55,786 nucleotides of DNA. Source: Thermodesulfobacteriaceae bacterium (GTDB lineage Bacteria > Desulfobacterota > Thermodesulfobacteria > Thermodesulfobacteriales > Thermodesulfobacteriaceae). Made by a program: the position numbers and the translations under genes. The stretch spans positions 1 to 55,786 of the forward strand of contig JANXAD010000008.1 in the NCBI GenBank assembly GCA_025062245.1. Reading direction: 5' to 3'. Below the pieces are notes generated by a model. That model was given only the letters and a program-made list of their open reading frames with translations. It was not told the origin of the DNA and searched no databases. Positions 36,645 to 46,050 of this stretch are shown piece after piece. Within the stretch, counting starts at the first letter, position 1. Every line of letters begins with the position of its first letter.

Positions 36645-37253
36645 ATGAGCAGAAAGGCTCTTTTAATAATACCAGAGTTGTGTATCGGATGTCGTGCGTG
36701 TCAAGTGGCCTGTAAGTCTTGGAATCAACTTCCAGCCGAAGAAACTATTAACGAAGGGACCCACGAAAATCCTACCGATTTAACAGCCTATACTTATAAT
36801 CGGATAAAATTTATTGAAAAACCTTTAAACGAAAAGGGAATAAAATATCTGTTTGTTAGTCAAAGATGTATGCATTGTGGAGAACCTCTCTGTGCAGAGG
36901 TATGTCCTACAGAAACTCTTTTTGTGTCTGAAGAAGGGGCTGTGCTTTACTTAAAAGAAAGATGTATTGGATGTGGACTTTGTAGAAAAGCTTGCCCTTA
37001 TGATGTGCCAAGGTATGATGAAAATGGAGAAATTTCTAAATGTCATCTGTGTATAGATAGAATCTGGGAAGGGCTTGAACCTGCCTGTGCCAAAACTTGC
37101 CCTACTTCATCTATAAAATTTGGAGAAAGAGAGGAACTTATTAATGAAGCCAAAAAAAAGGGTTATAAAATAATTTATGGAGAGAAGGATTTCGGAGGAC
37201 TGGGAGTTATCTTTGCTTTAAATGAACCTCCTGAAGTTTACGAACTTCCTTAA
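36645..37253 (+). CDS. fdhB: Formate dehydrogenase iron-sulfur subunit
   Basis: A 202-residue ferredoxin-like electron-transfer subunit with cysteine motifs for four [4Fe-4S] clusters: CIGCRACQVAC, CMHCGEPLCAEVC, CIGCGLCRKAC and CHLC..CAKTC. No membrane anchor or Tat signal, consistent with a soluble FdhAB unit. A gamma (cytochrome) subunit is absent, so the electron partner is unknown. It has a good GGGAGGAA ribosome site. Confidence 0.95.
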   Translation: MSRKALLIIPELCIGCRACQVACKSWNQLPAEETINEGTHENPTDLTAYTYNRIKFIEKPLNEKGIKYLFVSQRCMHCGEPLCAEVCPTETLFVSEEGAVLYLKERCIGCGLCRKACPYDVPRYDENGEISKCHLCIDRIWEGLEPACAKTCPTSSIKFGEREELINEAKKKGYKIIYGEKDFGGLGVIFALNEPPEVYELP

Positions 37254-37266
37254 AAACTGGTAAAGG

Positions 37267-39195
37267 GTGCCTAAAAAGGTCTTTCATGATTTAGTTAGTT
37301 TAAAAGACGCTTTACATCTTATAGAAAAGATTTTCCAAGAAAGAAGGTTTTTTTCTGAATTTTTTGAAAATATCCCTGTAAGAGAATCTTTAAATCGAAT
37401 TACTGCTGAACCTGTTTTTGCTAAGTGGTCCTCTCCTTACTTTCATTCCTCAGCTATGGATGGATATGCGGTTAAGGCTGAAGATACTTTCTTAGCTACA
37501 GAAAAATATCCTGTTAAGTTAAAACTTGGAGAACAAGCCCTCTGGATAGAAACAGGCGACCCCCTTCCTAATGGGTTCAATGCAGTAATTCCTGTAGAAG
37601 AAGTAAATATAAGAGAAAATTATATAGAAATCTATAAAGCTGTTCCTCCCTATCATCATGTTAGGGTGATAGGAGAAGATATTGTGACTACCGAACTTAT
37701 TATTCCTGAGGGACATGTTATAAGACCAGCAGATATTGGGGCTATGCTTGCCAGTGGAATTACAGAAGTTAAGGTTTTTAAAAAACCAATCCTTGGAGTT
37801 ATTCCTACAGGTTCAGAACTTGTTCCAGTAGAAACCTTAAAAGAGCGGGCTCTTAAACCCCCTGAACTTATAGAGTATAATTCGGCAGTCCTTAAAGGAC
37901 TAATTCAAGAAAATTTTTCCGAACCCAGGATTTACCCCATTTGTGAGGATAAGGAAGAAGCTTTAAAGGAAAGTTTAGTAAGAGCTTTAAAAGAATGTGA
38001 CATAGTTCTTATAAATGCAGGAGCAGGATATGGAAAGGAAGATCTAACTTATAAAGTTATTAGTGAATTAGGTGAGGTTTACATAAATGGAGTTGCTATA
38101 AAGCCAGCCAAACCCTTTATTTTCGGAGTAGTTGAAAATAAACCAGTCTTAGGAATTCCAGGCTATCCAGTTTCTACTTATTTTGCCTTTGAAGTTTTAG
38201 TAAAACCTCTCATCAATCTTTATTTAAGAAGAACTGAAGAAAAGAAAGTTCTTAAAGGCCTTCTTGCAAGACAACTTCCAAGCACTTTAGGAGTGGATGA
38301 ATTTGTAAGAGTAAAAGTTGGAAAGGTAAAAGATAGATATATTGTTTCTCCTGCAGGAAGAGGAGCAGGTCTTTTAATGTCAGTGGTAAGAGCAGATGGT
38401 TACCTTATAATTCCTGCAAATTCTGAAGGATATTCCCAAGGGAAGGAAGTAGAGGTTTTTCTTTGGAGAGACAAAAAAGAAATAGATAATACTATAGTTT
38501 GTATAGGAAGTCATGATAATACTTTGGACCTTATTTATAACTTTCTAAGAAAAAAATATCCTAATTATAGTTTTTCTTCTACCCATGTAGGTTCGATGGG
38601 TGGATTGGTAGCAGTAAAAAAGGGAGAAGCCCATTTAGCAGGAACTCATCTTTTAGATGAAAACACCGGAGAGTATAATGTTTCTTTTATTCAAAAAATT
38701 TTACCTGAAAAGAAGGTAGTTTTGATAAATTTAGTTTATCGCATTCAGGGACTTATAGTGAAAAAGGGAAATCCTAAAAAAATAAAGGGCTTTGAAGATT
38801 TAATAAGAGAAGATGTCACCTTTATTAATAGGCAAGCTGGTTCAGGAACAAGACTCCTTTTAGACAAACACTTAAAGGAACTAGGAATAGATCCTTCTCA
38901 AATTAAAGGATATGAAAAAGATGAATATACCCATATGGGAGTTGCCCAAGCTGTAGCCAGTGGAAGAGCAGAGGTGGGCCTTGGTATATACGCAGCTGCT
39001 AAGGCTTTAGACTTAGACTTTATTCCTGTAACTGAAGAAAGATACGACCTTCTTATACCTCAAGAATTTCTTGAGTTAGAAATGATTTTAGCTCTTTTGG
39101 AGGTGATTAAAAATTCTTCAGAGTTTAGAGAGGCTGTTTTGAAATTAGGTGGTTACGATATAAGAGATATGGGAAAAGTTATGTATGAAAATTAA
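37267..39195 (+). CDS. moeA: MoeA molybdopterin molybdotransferase fused to a binding-protein-like domain
   Basis: Inserts molybdate (or tungstate) into adenylated molybdopterin. The first ~400 residues are MoeA, with SSAMDGYAV near the N-terminus and the MoCF-domain loops PTGSELV, INAGAGYGKEDLTY and GIPGYPVS. Residues ~405-640 form a periplasmic-binding-protein-like domain (IGSHDNTLDLI.., NRQAGSGTRLLLD, SGRAEVGLGIYAAA) that probably binds oxyanion; it has no signal peptide and acts inside the cell. The start is GTG. It lies 13 bases after fdhB, so cofactor insertion is co-expressed with its client. Confidence 0.92.
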   Translation: MPKKVFHDLVSLKDALHLIEKIFQERRFFSEFFENIPVRESLNRITAEPVFAKWSSPYFHSSAMDGYAVKAEDTFLATEKYPVKLKLGEQALWIETGDPLPNGFNAVIPVEEVNIRENYIEIYKAVPPYHHVRVIGEDIVTTELIIPEGHVIRPADIGAMLASGITEVKVFKKPILGVIPTGSELVPVETLKERALKPPELIEYNSAVLKGLIQENFSEPRIYPICEDKEEALKESLVRALKECDIVLINAGAGYGKEDLTYKVISELGEVYINGVAIKPAKPFIFGVVENKPVLGIPGYPVSTYFAFEVLVKPLINLYLRRTEEKKVLKGLLARQLPSTLGVDEFVRVKVGKVKDRYIVSPAGRGAGLLMSVVRADGYLIIPANSEGYSQGKEVEVFLWRDKKEIDNTIVCIGSHDNTLDLIYNFLRKKYPNYSFSSTHVGSMGGLVAVKKGEAHLAGTHLLDENTGEYNVSFIQKILPEKKVVLINLVYRIQGLIVKKGNPKKIKGFEDLIREDVTFINRQAGSGTRLLLDKHLKELGIDPSQIKGYEKDEYTHMGVAQAVASGRAEVGLGIYAAAKALDLDFIPVTEERYDLLIPQEFLELEMILALLEVIKNSSEFREAVLKLGGYDIRDMGKVMYEN

Positions 39196-39623
39196 GAAGA
39201 ACCTCTAAAAAGTAAAAAGAGACCCAAAATTACCAGAATGGTTCCTAAAATTTTATAAAGAGTGAGAGGTTCTTTTAGTAAGACAACAGCAAGTAAGGTG
39301 CTGACTAAAGGATAAGAGGCTGTAAGGGGAACCACTAAAGAAGCTTCCTTAGCCTTTAGAAGAGAAAAATAACCTAACATTCCTAAGAACCCCCCTAAAA
39401 GGCCACTTCCACAAAGAATAAGAACTTCTCTAAGCTGAAGAGTTAGAATTTTTTCTCTTTCTAAGAGAAAAACCGTTATAGAAAGCCCAACTAAGGAAAA
39501 AAAGGTTCTAATGAAAAGTCCCATCAGAGGTGAAACAGTTTTTAATCCCACCTTTTCCATAATAGAACTTATTCCCCAGAAAGTTACAGTCATAAACCAG
39601 ATTAGGAAAACTTTTAAGTCCAT
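39192..39623 (-). CDS. Small EamA/DMT-type membrane protein
   Basis: A 143-residue protein of four or five hydrophobic helices, like a single EamA half (10-helix DMT carriers have two). The segment LTASYPLVSTLLAVVLLKEPLTLYKILGTILVILGL is typical of the EamA C-terminal motif. Such small proteins are thought to work as dimers. It overlaps moeA by 4 bases at the 3' ends and follows the HAD gene by one base. Substrate unknown. Confidence 0.78.
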   Translation of the reverse strand: MDLKVFLIWFMTVTFWGISSIMEKVGLKTVSPLMGLFIRTFFSLVGLSITVFLLEREKILTLQLREVLILCGSGLLGGFLGMLGYFSLLKAKEASLVVPLTASYPLVSTLLAVVLLKEPLTLYKILGTILVILGLFLLFRGSS

Positions 39624-39624
39624 T

Positions 39625-40095
39625 TTAGGCTCTCAAATCTGCAATAAGTCTTTTAGGGTTAAGTAAAAGGTCTATGGCATCAATGGGGGACTTTACCACG
39701 ATATCTGCATTTAGAAGGGTTTCCACAGCGCAACCCTCTTCTAATAAGACAGCTATTCCAATTTTAGCAACCTTAAGAAGCCTTCGGTCATTTCTTCCAT
39801 TTCCAAAGGCTACTACCTTTTCTGCTCCCAGTTTTTTAACAAATTCTTCCTTTTGAACATCTTCATTTCCGGGAGATAAAATAATCACTTCTGCCTTTAC
39901 TCCTTCTAAGGCAGTTTTAGCTTTTCCAAAGGTATCGGCTGTAAGAATATAAATTTTTAACTTTTCAGCTAACTCATTTAGTTTTTCCTTAACTCCAGGA
40001 ATAAGATTTCCATCTACCGATAGAGTTCCAGTAAAGTCTGAAACTAAATAATTTAGTATTATTTTTTCCTTTCCAGGAATTTCTACCTCTATCAT
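39625..40095 (-). CDS. HAD-family phosphatase-like protein (P-type ATPase-like motif)
   Basis: A 156-residue soluble HAD protein. Motif I is DFTGTLS, of the P-type ATPase kind (DKTGTL) rather than DxDGT. Motif II/III residues follow, and GNGRNDRRLL is the metal-binding motif IV. It resembles small soluble P-type-ATPase-like phosphatases; the substrate is unknown. The ATG at 40095 follows a GGGAGGT site; the TTG at 40107 lies within that site. Confidence 0.8.
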   Translation of the reverse strand: MIEVEIPGKEKIILNYLVSDFTGTLSVDGNLIPGVKEKLNELAEKLKIYILTADTFGKAKTALEGVKAEVIILSPGNEDVQKEEFVKKLGAEKVVAFGNGRNDRRLLKVAKIGIAVLLEEGCAVETLLNADIVVKSPIDAIDLLLNPKRLIADLRA

Positions 40096-40173
40096 TTTAC
40101 CTCCCAAGAGTGAATTAGGATTTGTCTTTTTAAATTGTAAAATTATAAAATATAAAAATCAAAAGACAAGTAT

Positions 40174-41196
40174 TTAGGCTCTTCTTCTATCTCTAAAATA
40201 GAAGGACTGACCTGATTCTTTGGAAACCTTTTTAGTATAAGCTTTGACTTCGGAGGCTTTGGAAGAGAGTTCTCCGAAGGAAGAAAAATTACAAGAAGAT
40301 AGGATAGCACAACTTATAGAAAGAAGGGGAATTTGCTTTTTTATGCCTCTCCTATCTAAACTTTCATAATACCCTCTTTTTAAATCTTCTGAATGATAAA
40401 AAAGAGGAAGTTTTTCTTTGAATTTTTCAATAAGAAACTCACAAAAACCCTCTGCCTGCCTATGCTCTATCACAACTACGAAATCATCTCCCCCTATATG
40501 GCCTATAAATACCTTAGAAAAATTTTTAGATACCTCTTTAAGCAACTCTCCTAAGGTTGTAATCACCAGATCTCCCATAGCAAAGCCATAAGTATCATTA
40601 TAGGGTTTAAAATCATTTAAATCGATATAAATAACATCAAAGGTTTCCCTATTGTTAAGTCTCCTCTCTATCTCCCTTCTTAGGGCCCAATTTCCTGGAA
40701 GACCTGTCAGAGGATTTGAATTTTGAGCTAAATAAAGAGTTTTTTGACTAAGAAAATAAAGTAAATTTTTTACTGAAACAAGTCCCTTATATTCCTCTTT
40801 TTCCACTACCACAATTTCTTGTTCTATGTATTTATCATCTCTTAAAGATAATCTTTTACCTGCTTCTTCCAAAGAGAGAGAACTTTCTAAAACTAAAATA
40901 TCCCTATTCATTAAATCCTTAGCTTTTTTTCTATAATTTAAAGATATTCCGTATCCAAATCTTCCTAAAACAATTTTTTCAAAAAACTCCTGTCTCGGAA
41001 TTAAACCTATAGGTCGAAAGTATTCGTCTACTATAGGTAAGCTACGAACATCTTCCTTTTTCATAAAATAATAAAATATTTCCATTAAAGACACCTCAGG
41101 ACTTAAAGGTTCTACAAAGGTAGTTATTTTTCCTATTTCTCCTTCTAAACAAATTTCTTCAGAACAGAAAACATTTAAAAGTTGAGAGGCATTCAT
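40174..41196 (-). CDS. CBS-GGDEF protein, putative diguanylate cyclase
   Basis: A 340-residue protein with an N-terminal CBS pair (about 1-150; SLPIVDEYFRPIGLI is a CBS piece) joined to a GGDEF domain (from NPLTGLPGN). The active loop is GHIGGDDF, as in the GGDEF protein at 15.2 kb, and no RxxD inhibitory site precedes it. CBS pairs sense adenine nucleotides, so activity may follow energy state. It is the last gene of the pst-signalling unit and lies 13 bases after cheR. Confidence 0.87.
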   Translation of the reverse strand: MNASQLLNVFCSEEICLEGEIGKITTFVEPLSPEVSLMEIFYYFMKKEDVRSLPIVDEYFRPIGLIPRQEFFEKIVLGRFGYGISLNYRKKAKDLMNRDILVLESSLSLEEAGKRLSLRDDKYIEQEIVVVEKEEYKGLVSVKNLLYFLSQKTLYLAQNSNPLTGLPGNWALRREIERRLNNRETFDVIYIDLNDFKPYNDTYGFAMGDLVITTLGELLKEVSKNFSKVFIGHIGGDDFVVVIEHRQAEGFCEFLIEKFKEKLPLFYHSEDLKRGYYESLDRRGIKKQIPLLSISCAILSSCNFSSFGELSSKASEVKAYTKKVSKESGQSFYFRDRRRA

Positions 41197-41209
41197 AGGT
41201 ATACCTCCC

Positions 41210-42055
41210 TTACTTCTTAAAAAATAAAGTAACTTTATCTATAATCTTTTTTTCCATATCAGGAAAACTCTTAGGTGCCAACTCAGTTGCGCCTAAAATT
41301 AAACATCCTCCTGAGTTAAGAGAATTCCAAAGTGTTTCCCAAATTTTCTCCTTAATAGAGTCTGAAAAATAAATCAGAACATATCTACAAAAAATTAGAT
41401 CAAATTTTTCAAAAACTTTCTTTTCAGCCTCTATCAAATTTAAAAAATCAAATTTTACTAAAGCCTTAACTTCTTCTCTTATTTCCCACTCAGAATTTTT
41501 ACTTTTAAAATATTTAAACAGAAAGTGAACAGGAACACCTCTTCCTATTTCACTGTTACTGTAAAGTCCTTTTTTAGCCTTCTCTAAATTGCTAAAAGAG
41601 ATATCTGTAGCCCAAATTTTAAGATCATAGTTAAATAACTGAAAACTAAAATATTCCAGTAAAATCATAGCTATACTGTAGGGTTCCTGTCCTGTAGAAC
41701 AACCAGCAGACCATATAGAAATCTTTCTGTCTTTTCTTTTTTCCCAAAAAAGTTTAGGCAATAAATACTTTCTTAAAACCTCAAAAGGATGGAAATCTCT
41801 AAAAAACTGAGTTTCATTAATAACCAGTCTATCTACAATTTCCCTTAAAAGGTGGGAATTAACTTTTCCAGTTTCAAAATCATCTCTAATTTTTAGATAA
41901 AACTTTTCTAAACTTTCATAACCAAAGGATTGGGCAATTTTATAAAGTTCCCCTTTTATGAGATAAATCTTTTCTAAACTATAAGAAATACCACAGATCT
42001 TTTCAATTAAAGTAGCAAAAAAAGTAAAAATTTTTTCATTTAAAGTTAATTGCAT
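41210..42055 (-). CDS. cheR: CheR chemoreceptor glutamate methyltransferase
   Basis: Methylates glutamates of chemoreceptors from S-adenosylmethionine to set adaptation. The 281 residues contain the N-terminal helical domain, INETQFFRD and the SAM motif WSAGCSTGQEPYSIAM, then FCRYVLIYFS. It follows the chemoreceptor gene by 18 bases. No CheA, CheW, CheB or CheY is in the window. Confidence 0.95.
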   Translation of the reverse strand: MQLTLNEKIFTFFATLIEKICGISYSLEKIYLIKGELYKIAQSFGYESLEKFYLKIRDDFETGKVNSHLLREIVDRLVINETQFFRDFHPFEVLRKYLLPKLFWEKRKDRKISIWSAGCSTGQEPYSIAMILLEYFSFQLFNYDLKIWATDISFSNLEKAKKGLYSNSEIGRGVPVHFLFKYFKSKNSEWEIREEVKALVKFDFLNLIEAEKKVFEKFDLIFCRYVLIYFSDSIKEKIWETLWNSLNSGGCLILGATELAPKSFPDMEKKIIDKVTLFFKK

Positions 42056-42073
42056 TTAAAATTAAATTCAAAG

Positions 42074-43564
42074 TTAAAGCCTTTTAACTATATCTTTAAG
42101 TTCCTTCCCAACTTTAGACTCCTCTTCAACTACTAAAACTATTTTATTTATACCTTCTTCAAAGTCCGAAATAGAGTTAGCAACTTCTAATATCTCTTTA
42201 GTAACAGAATCTACTGCTACATTCATCTCCTCTACCGAAGTGGTTATACTATTAACCATATCTTGCAAATTTTCTACGCGTTTAATAATATGCTCAAAAT
42301 TCCTTATGGTTCCTTCAGTATGCTTGATATTGTTTTCTATTTTATAATAATTGTCCTTTACTTCTTCTTTAACCATTTCTACGGCTTTTTTAATTTCATT
42401 TACTATGGCTCCTATTTCTTCTACAGAAATACCTGCCTTTTCAGCTAATCTTCTTATTTCACCAGCTACTACTGTGAAAGACTTCCCCTGTTCTCCAGCC
42501 CTTGCAGCCTCAATAGTAGCATTAATAGCTAGAAGATTAGTGTTTTCAGCTATGCCTTTTATAAGTTCAGTAATTCTTTCTATAGTCTTGGTCTTTTCTT
42601 CTAATTTTATAGTCTCTTCCTCTAACTTCTTAAAGGAACTGTTTATACTCTCTATCTCTCTTAAAATGATACCTATGCTTTCTTCTCCACTTTTAGCAAC
42701 TTTTACTAAATTTTTATTCTCTTCAAAAATACTAAATATGTTTTTAGAAACATCACTTGCTACTGTTGCCATCTCCTTTGCTGCACTGGCAATCTGATTA
42801 GTCCTTTCAATTTGAGCCTGAAGAAGGGACTTAAAACGATTAACCAAGATAGATAAATTATCACTATAATTAATTAAAGACTCAGAAATTTGTAAGGTAT
42901 TTTTAGTAAGATTTTTTGAAGAAAGGAAAACTAAAAAAACTATCCCTACCCCAAAGATAAAAAGTATTAATCCTAAGACTATCAATGTAATAAAAATTTT
43001 ACCTATTATATTAAAAGCTTCGTGCGCCCTCTTATCTACTGCTTCTATATAGAAGTTGACTAATTCGTCTAAGGTCTTTAACATGGTAGCCAGTTTAGGA
43101 GAAATTTCGTTTTCATAAACAAAAATTCCTTCCCTATCCTTTCCTTCTAAAAGAAATTGAAGGGCTTTGTTGTTGCTTTCTCTTAAGGAGGAAATAGTGT
43201 TTACAGTTGCTTCAAGTTTGGCTTTTCCTTCCACACTTAAAGTGGTTTCTTTCAAAAACTCAAGAGCCTTTCCATAAACTTCCCGGGCTTTTAAAATTTC
43301 TTCATAAAGCTTTTTTCTCTCCTCTAAGTTATTATGTAAAAACATTCTCAAAATGTTTAATTGAATATATCCCAAGATAGTCTTTTTTACCGTAGCTCCC
43401 TTTTCTATTTGTTCAACCTTTTCGTGTAAATCTTTGACAATTTTATTTATCTGGTAAAGGGATATAAAAGCATAAAAAACGATTAACATTATAAATAAAG
43501 TAAGTATAGTAAAAGAAAAATAAATTTTTTTAGTAAGTTTCCAATTTTTAAATCTATTAAACAT
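42074..43564 (-). CDS. Methyl-accepting chemotaxis protein with four-helix-bundle sensor
   Basis: A 496-residue transmembrane chemoreceptor. Membrane helix 1 is at about 12-35. A periplasmic helical domain of the 4HB_MCP type (about 40-185, many Leu/Glu/Lys) follows. Membrane helix 2 is at about 188-214. The cytoplasmic signalling hairpin has the conserved tip IAENTNLLAINATIEAARAG. There is no C-terminal CheR-docking pentapeptide. Its place between an EAL gene and cheR, behind pstB, suggests it reports on phosphate or a related nutrient; this is inference. Confidence 0.93.
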   Translation of the reverse strand: MFNRFKNWKLTKKIYFSFTILTLFIMLIVFYAFISLYQINKIVKDLHEKVEQIEKGATVKKTILGYIQLNILRMFLHNNLEERKKLYEEILKAREVYGKALEFLKETTLSVEGKAKLEATVNTISSLRESNNKALQFLLEGKDREGIFVYENEISPKLATMLKTLDELVNFYIEAVDKRAHEAFNIIGKIFITLIVLGLILFIFGVGIVFLVFLSSKNLTKNTLQISESLINYSDNLSILVNRFKSLLQAQIERTNQIASAAKEMATVASDVSKNIFSIFEENKNLVKVAKSGEESIGIILREIESINSSFKKLEEETIKLEEKTKTIERITELIKGIAENTNLLAINATIEAARAGEQGKSFTVVAGEIRRLAEKAGISVEEIGAIVNEIKKAVEMVKEEVKDNYYKIENNIKHTEGTIRNFEHIIKRVENLQDMVNSITTSVEEMNVAVDSVTKEILEVANSISDFEEGINKIVLVVEEESKVGKELKDIVKRL

Positions 43565-43579
43565 ATGGCTTCCGTATTT

Positions 43580-44383
43580 TTAAACAAAAGAGGGTTTAGG
43601 TTTACCCAAATAATATCCTTGTAAGTAATCCACTTTTAGATTTTTTAAAGAAAGAAGTTGTTTTTTATTTTCTATTCCTTCTGCAATTACTTTAACTTCT
43701 AAGTCTTTACAAAGTTCCAAGGTTTGAGTGATAAACTTTATTGAAAAGTTATCTTCAGGGAGCCTTTGAACGAAAAATTTATCAATCTTTAAGAAATTGG
43801 GACTAATTTCCAAAAGAAAGCGAGAGGAAATACAACCTGATCCGTAATCATCTATACTAATTTTATAACCCTGCTCTTTAAAGTGAAATACCGTTTTAAT
43901 ATAACCTTCTATATTCATAGGTTGCTCAAATTCTGTAATCTCAAAAACTATATTTTCAGAAGAGAGACCTAAAAGAGATAGAAATTGAAAGGTTAATCCC
44001 TTAGGATAGTTCTTTCTCTCTAAAACCTTAGGATGGATGTTTAAAAATAATAGAGTGTCCTTAGGAAACCCTACTTTATAAGCTTTATATATAGCCATTA
44101 ATCTGCAATAGAGATCAAATTCTGAAATAAATCCCCTGTCAACACTTTCTTTGATTAATTGCAATATGCTCTTATTAGTTCTTGGCTTGCTAAAGGCTTC
44201 ATAACCTAATACCTTAAAGGTTTTAGAACAAAAAATAGGTTGAAAATAGGTATCTATTTCTAAAAATTCTTTTTTAAGTTTATAGGAAAATTTTTTAATA
44301 AAGTTTTCTATAAAAATTTCTGTTTTTGGTTCTATTACTAAGCCTAACTTTTCCATTTTTGCTTCTAAACAGAATATTTTCAA
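43580..44383 (-). CDS. EAL-domain cyclic-di-GMP phosphodiesterase
   Basis: A single EAL domain of 267 residues. The nominal EAL triplet is EAF (GYEAFSK), which keeps the metal-binding Glu. The other catalytic pieces are intact: LNIHPKVL (Asn), EITE, DDYGSG, LKIDK, AEGIEN and QGYYLGKP, so activity is likely. The start is TTG, 8 bases after the pstB stop; an ATG nine codons in (44356) is an alternative. No sensor domain is fused, so its input must come from partners. Confidence 0.87.
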   Translation of the reverse strand: MKIFCLEAKMEKLGLVIEPKTEIFIENFIKKFSYKLKKEFLEIDTYFQPIFCSKTFKVLGYEAFSKPRTNKSILQLIKESVDRGFISEFDLYCRLMAIYKAYKVGFPKDTLLFLNIHPKVLERKNYPKGLTFQFLSLLGLSSENIVFEITEFEQPMNIEGYIKTVFHFKEQGYKISIDDYGSGCISSRFLLEISPNFLKIDKFFVQRLPEDNFSIKFITQTLELCKDLEVKVIAEGIENKKQLLSLKNLKVDYLQGYYLGKPKPSFV

Positions 44384-44391
44384 TAAGCAAC

Positions 44392-45159
44392 CTATCCAAA
44401 TTTTCCGCTGATATAATCTTCGGTTAGTTTATTTTCAGGATAAGTAAAAATTTTTTCAGTAGAACCAAACTCAATTAGTTCACCTAAATACATAAAGGCT
44501 GTGTAATCTGATATTCGAGCAGCTTGTTGCATGTTATGAGTTACAATGACTATAGTCATTTTTTCTTTAAGTTTTACGATGAGATCTTCAATCTTAGCGG
44601 TAGAAATAGGATCAAGAGCTGAAGTAGGTTCGTCAAAAAGTAAAACCTCTGGTTCTACGGCAATAGCCCGAGCTATACAAAGCCTTTGTTGTTGCCCTCC
44701 TGAAAGAGAATAAGCATTTTCTTTAAGGCGATCTTTAACTTCATCCCATAAAGCTGCATCCCTTAAAGCCTTTTCTACTCGTTCTTCTAAAACCTTTTTA
44801 TTAGTAATTCCTTTTATTTTTAAACCGTAAGCCACATTTTCAAAAACAGATTTAGGAAAGGGATTAGGCTTTTGAAAAACCATTCCGATGCGCATCCGAA
44901 TATAAAGGGGCTCAGCTCCGTTAGTTGCTATGTTTAATTCCTCCGGATAAAGAAGGATTCTTCCTTCGTAGCGGTTTCCCGGATAAAGATCATGCATGCG
45001 GTTAAAACAACGCAAAAGGGTACTTTTTCCACATCCAGAAGGACCTATAATAGCTGTAACTTTATTCTTAAATATAGGAAAGCTTATTTCCTTTAGAGCT
45101 TTAAAATTTCCGTAATAAAAATTAAGTTTTTCTACTTTAATTTTTATTTCACTTTTCAT
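44392..45159 (-). CDS. pstB: Phosphate ABC transporter ATP-binding protein PstB
   Basis: ATPase of the high-affinity phosphate importer. The 255-residue length is standard. Walker [10 protein letters not shown], signature [14 protein letters not shown], Walker [13 protein letters not shown] and the H-loop [13 protein letters not shown] are intact. It is followed by the EAL gene after 8 bases where many genomes have phoU; no phoU is in the window. Confidence 0.97.
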   Translation of the reverse strand: MKSEIKIKVEKLNFYYGNFKALKEISFPIFKNKVTAIIGPSGCGKSTLLRCFNRMHDLYPGNRYEGRILLYPEELNIATNGAEPLYIRMRIGMVFQKPNPFPKSVFENVAYGLKIKGITNKKVLEERVEKALRDAALWDEVKDRLKENAYSLSGGQQQRLCIARAIAVEPEVLLFDEPTSALDPISTAKIEDLIVKLKEKMTIVIVTHNMQQAARISDYTAFMYLGELIEFGSTEKIFTYPENKLTEDYISGKFG

Positions 45160-45166
45160 TTAAATT

Positions 45167-46048
45167 TTACCACTGATACTTTTTTCTCATTTTATATCTG
45201 AGGTAATAGCTAACGGAGTTTAAGATTAAACAAAGGACTAAGAGGACAAAACCTGCGGCAGCTGCATTTTTATGAAAGGCTTCTTGAGGCCTTGAAACCC
45301 AGTTAAAAATTTGAATAGGAAGAAAGGTAAAGGGACTTTTAAGCATCCCAATAAAGTCTTCCCAAGGAGGAGGAGGTAAAAAGGCAATAAAGGTTAAAGC
45401 TCCAATAGTAAGAAGAGGTGCCGTTTCTCCAATAGCCCTAGAGGTAGCAATAATTACTCCCGTAAGAATACCACCTATAGAGTAGGGGAGTAAATGATGA
45501 AAAACTAACTCGTAATTAGTGGCTCCCAGAGCATAAGCGCCCTCTCTAATAGCTCTGGGAATTCTTCTTAGGGATTCCCGAGTGGTTACTACTATTACAG
45601 GAAGCATAAGAAGTCCCAAGGTTAAACCCGCAGTAAGGATACTTTCTCCAAATTTAAAACGATAAACAAAAATTCCAAGGGCTAAGAGCCCATAAACGAT
45701 AGAAGGAACTGCAGAAAGATTAGTAATGTTAGCCTCTATAATTCGAGCTAATCTTCCCTTACCACCAAATTCTTCTAAATAAATTCCAGCAGGAACTCCT
45801 AAGAAAATAGACCAAAAAATGGCCCCAATCATTACATAGATAGTATCAACCCAAGCTGAAAGAATCCCTGCTTCCTGAGGAAACCTTGAAGGATAGGAGG
45901 TGTAAAACTTAAGATCAAAAATTCTATGTAATCCATCTAAGAATAATTTAAGAATAATAGAAAAGAGAAAGGTGAGGACAAAAAGAAGACACAAAACTCC
46001 TACAATCTCAAAAAGTTTCTCTTTAAATCTTACCTTATTTTCTTTCAT
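45167..46048 (-). CDS. pstA: Phosphate ABC transporter permease PstA
   Basis: Six-helix membrane subunit forming the phosphate channel with PstC. The 293 residues contain the ABC-permease loop EGAYALGATNYELVFHHLLPYSIGG and the ATSRAIGETAPLLTIG segment. The N-terminal helix is at about 14-36. It lies 2 bases after pstC and 7 before pstB. Confidence 0.95.
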   Translation of the reverse strand: MKENKVRFKEKLFEIVGVLCLLFVLTFLFSIILKLFLDGLHRIFDLKFYTSYPSRFPQEAGILSAWVDTIYVMIGAIFWSIFLGVPAGIYLEEFGGKGRLARIIEANITNLSAVPSIVYGLLALGIFVYRFKFGESILTAGLTLGLLMLPVIVVTTRESLRRIPRAIREGAYALGATNYELVFHHLLPYSIGGILTGVIIATSRAIGETAPLLTIGALTFIAFLPPPPWEDFIGMLKSPFTFLPIQIFNWVSRPQEAFHKNAAAAGFVLLVLCLILNSVSYYLRYKMRKKYQW

Positions 46049-46050
46049 TT

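Noticed and set aside
42351-42797. 148-codon open frame on the plus strand
   Set aside because: It lies wholly antisense to the signalling domain of the chemoreceptor, whose protein motifs are clear. Low-complexity Ser/Ile/Phe translation is typical of a shadow frame.
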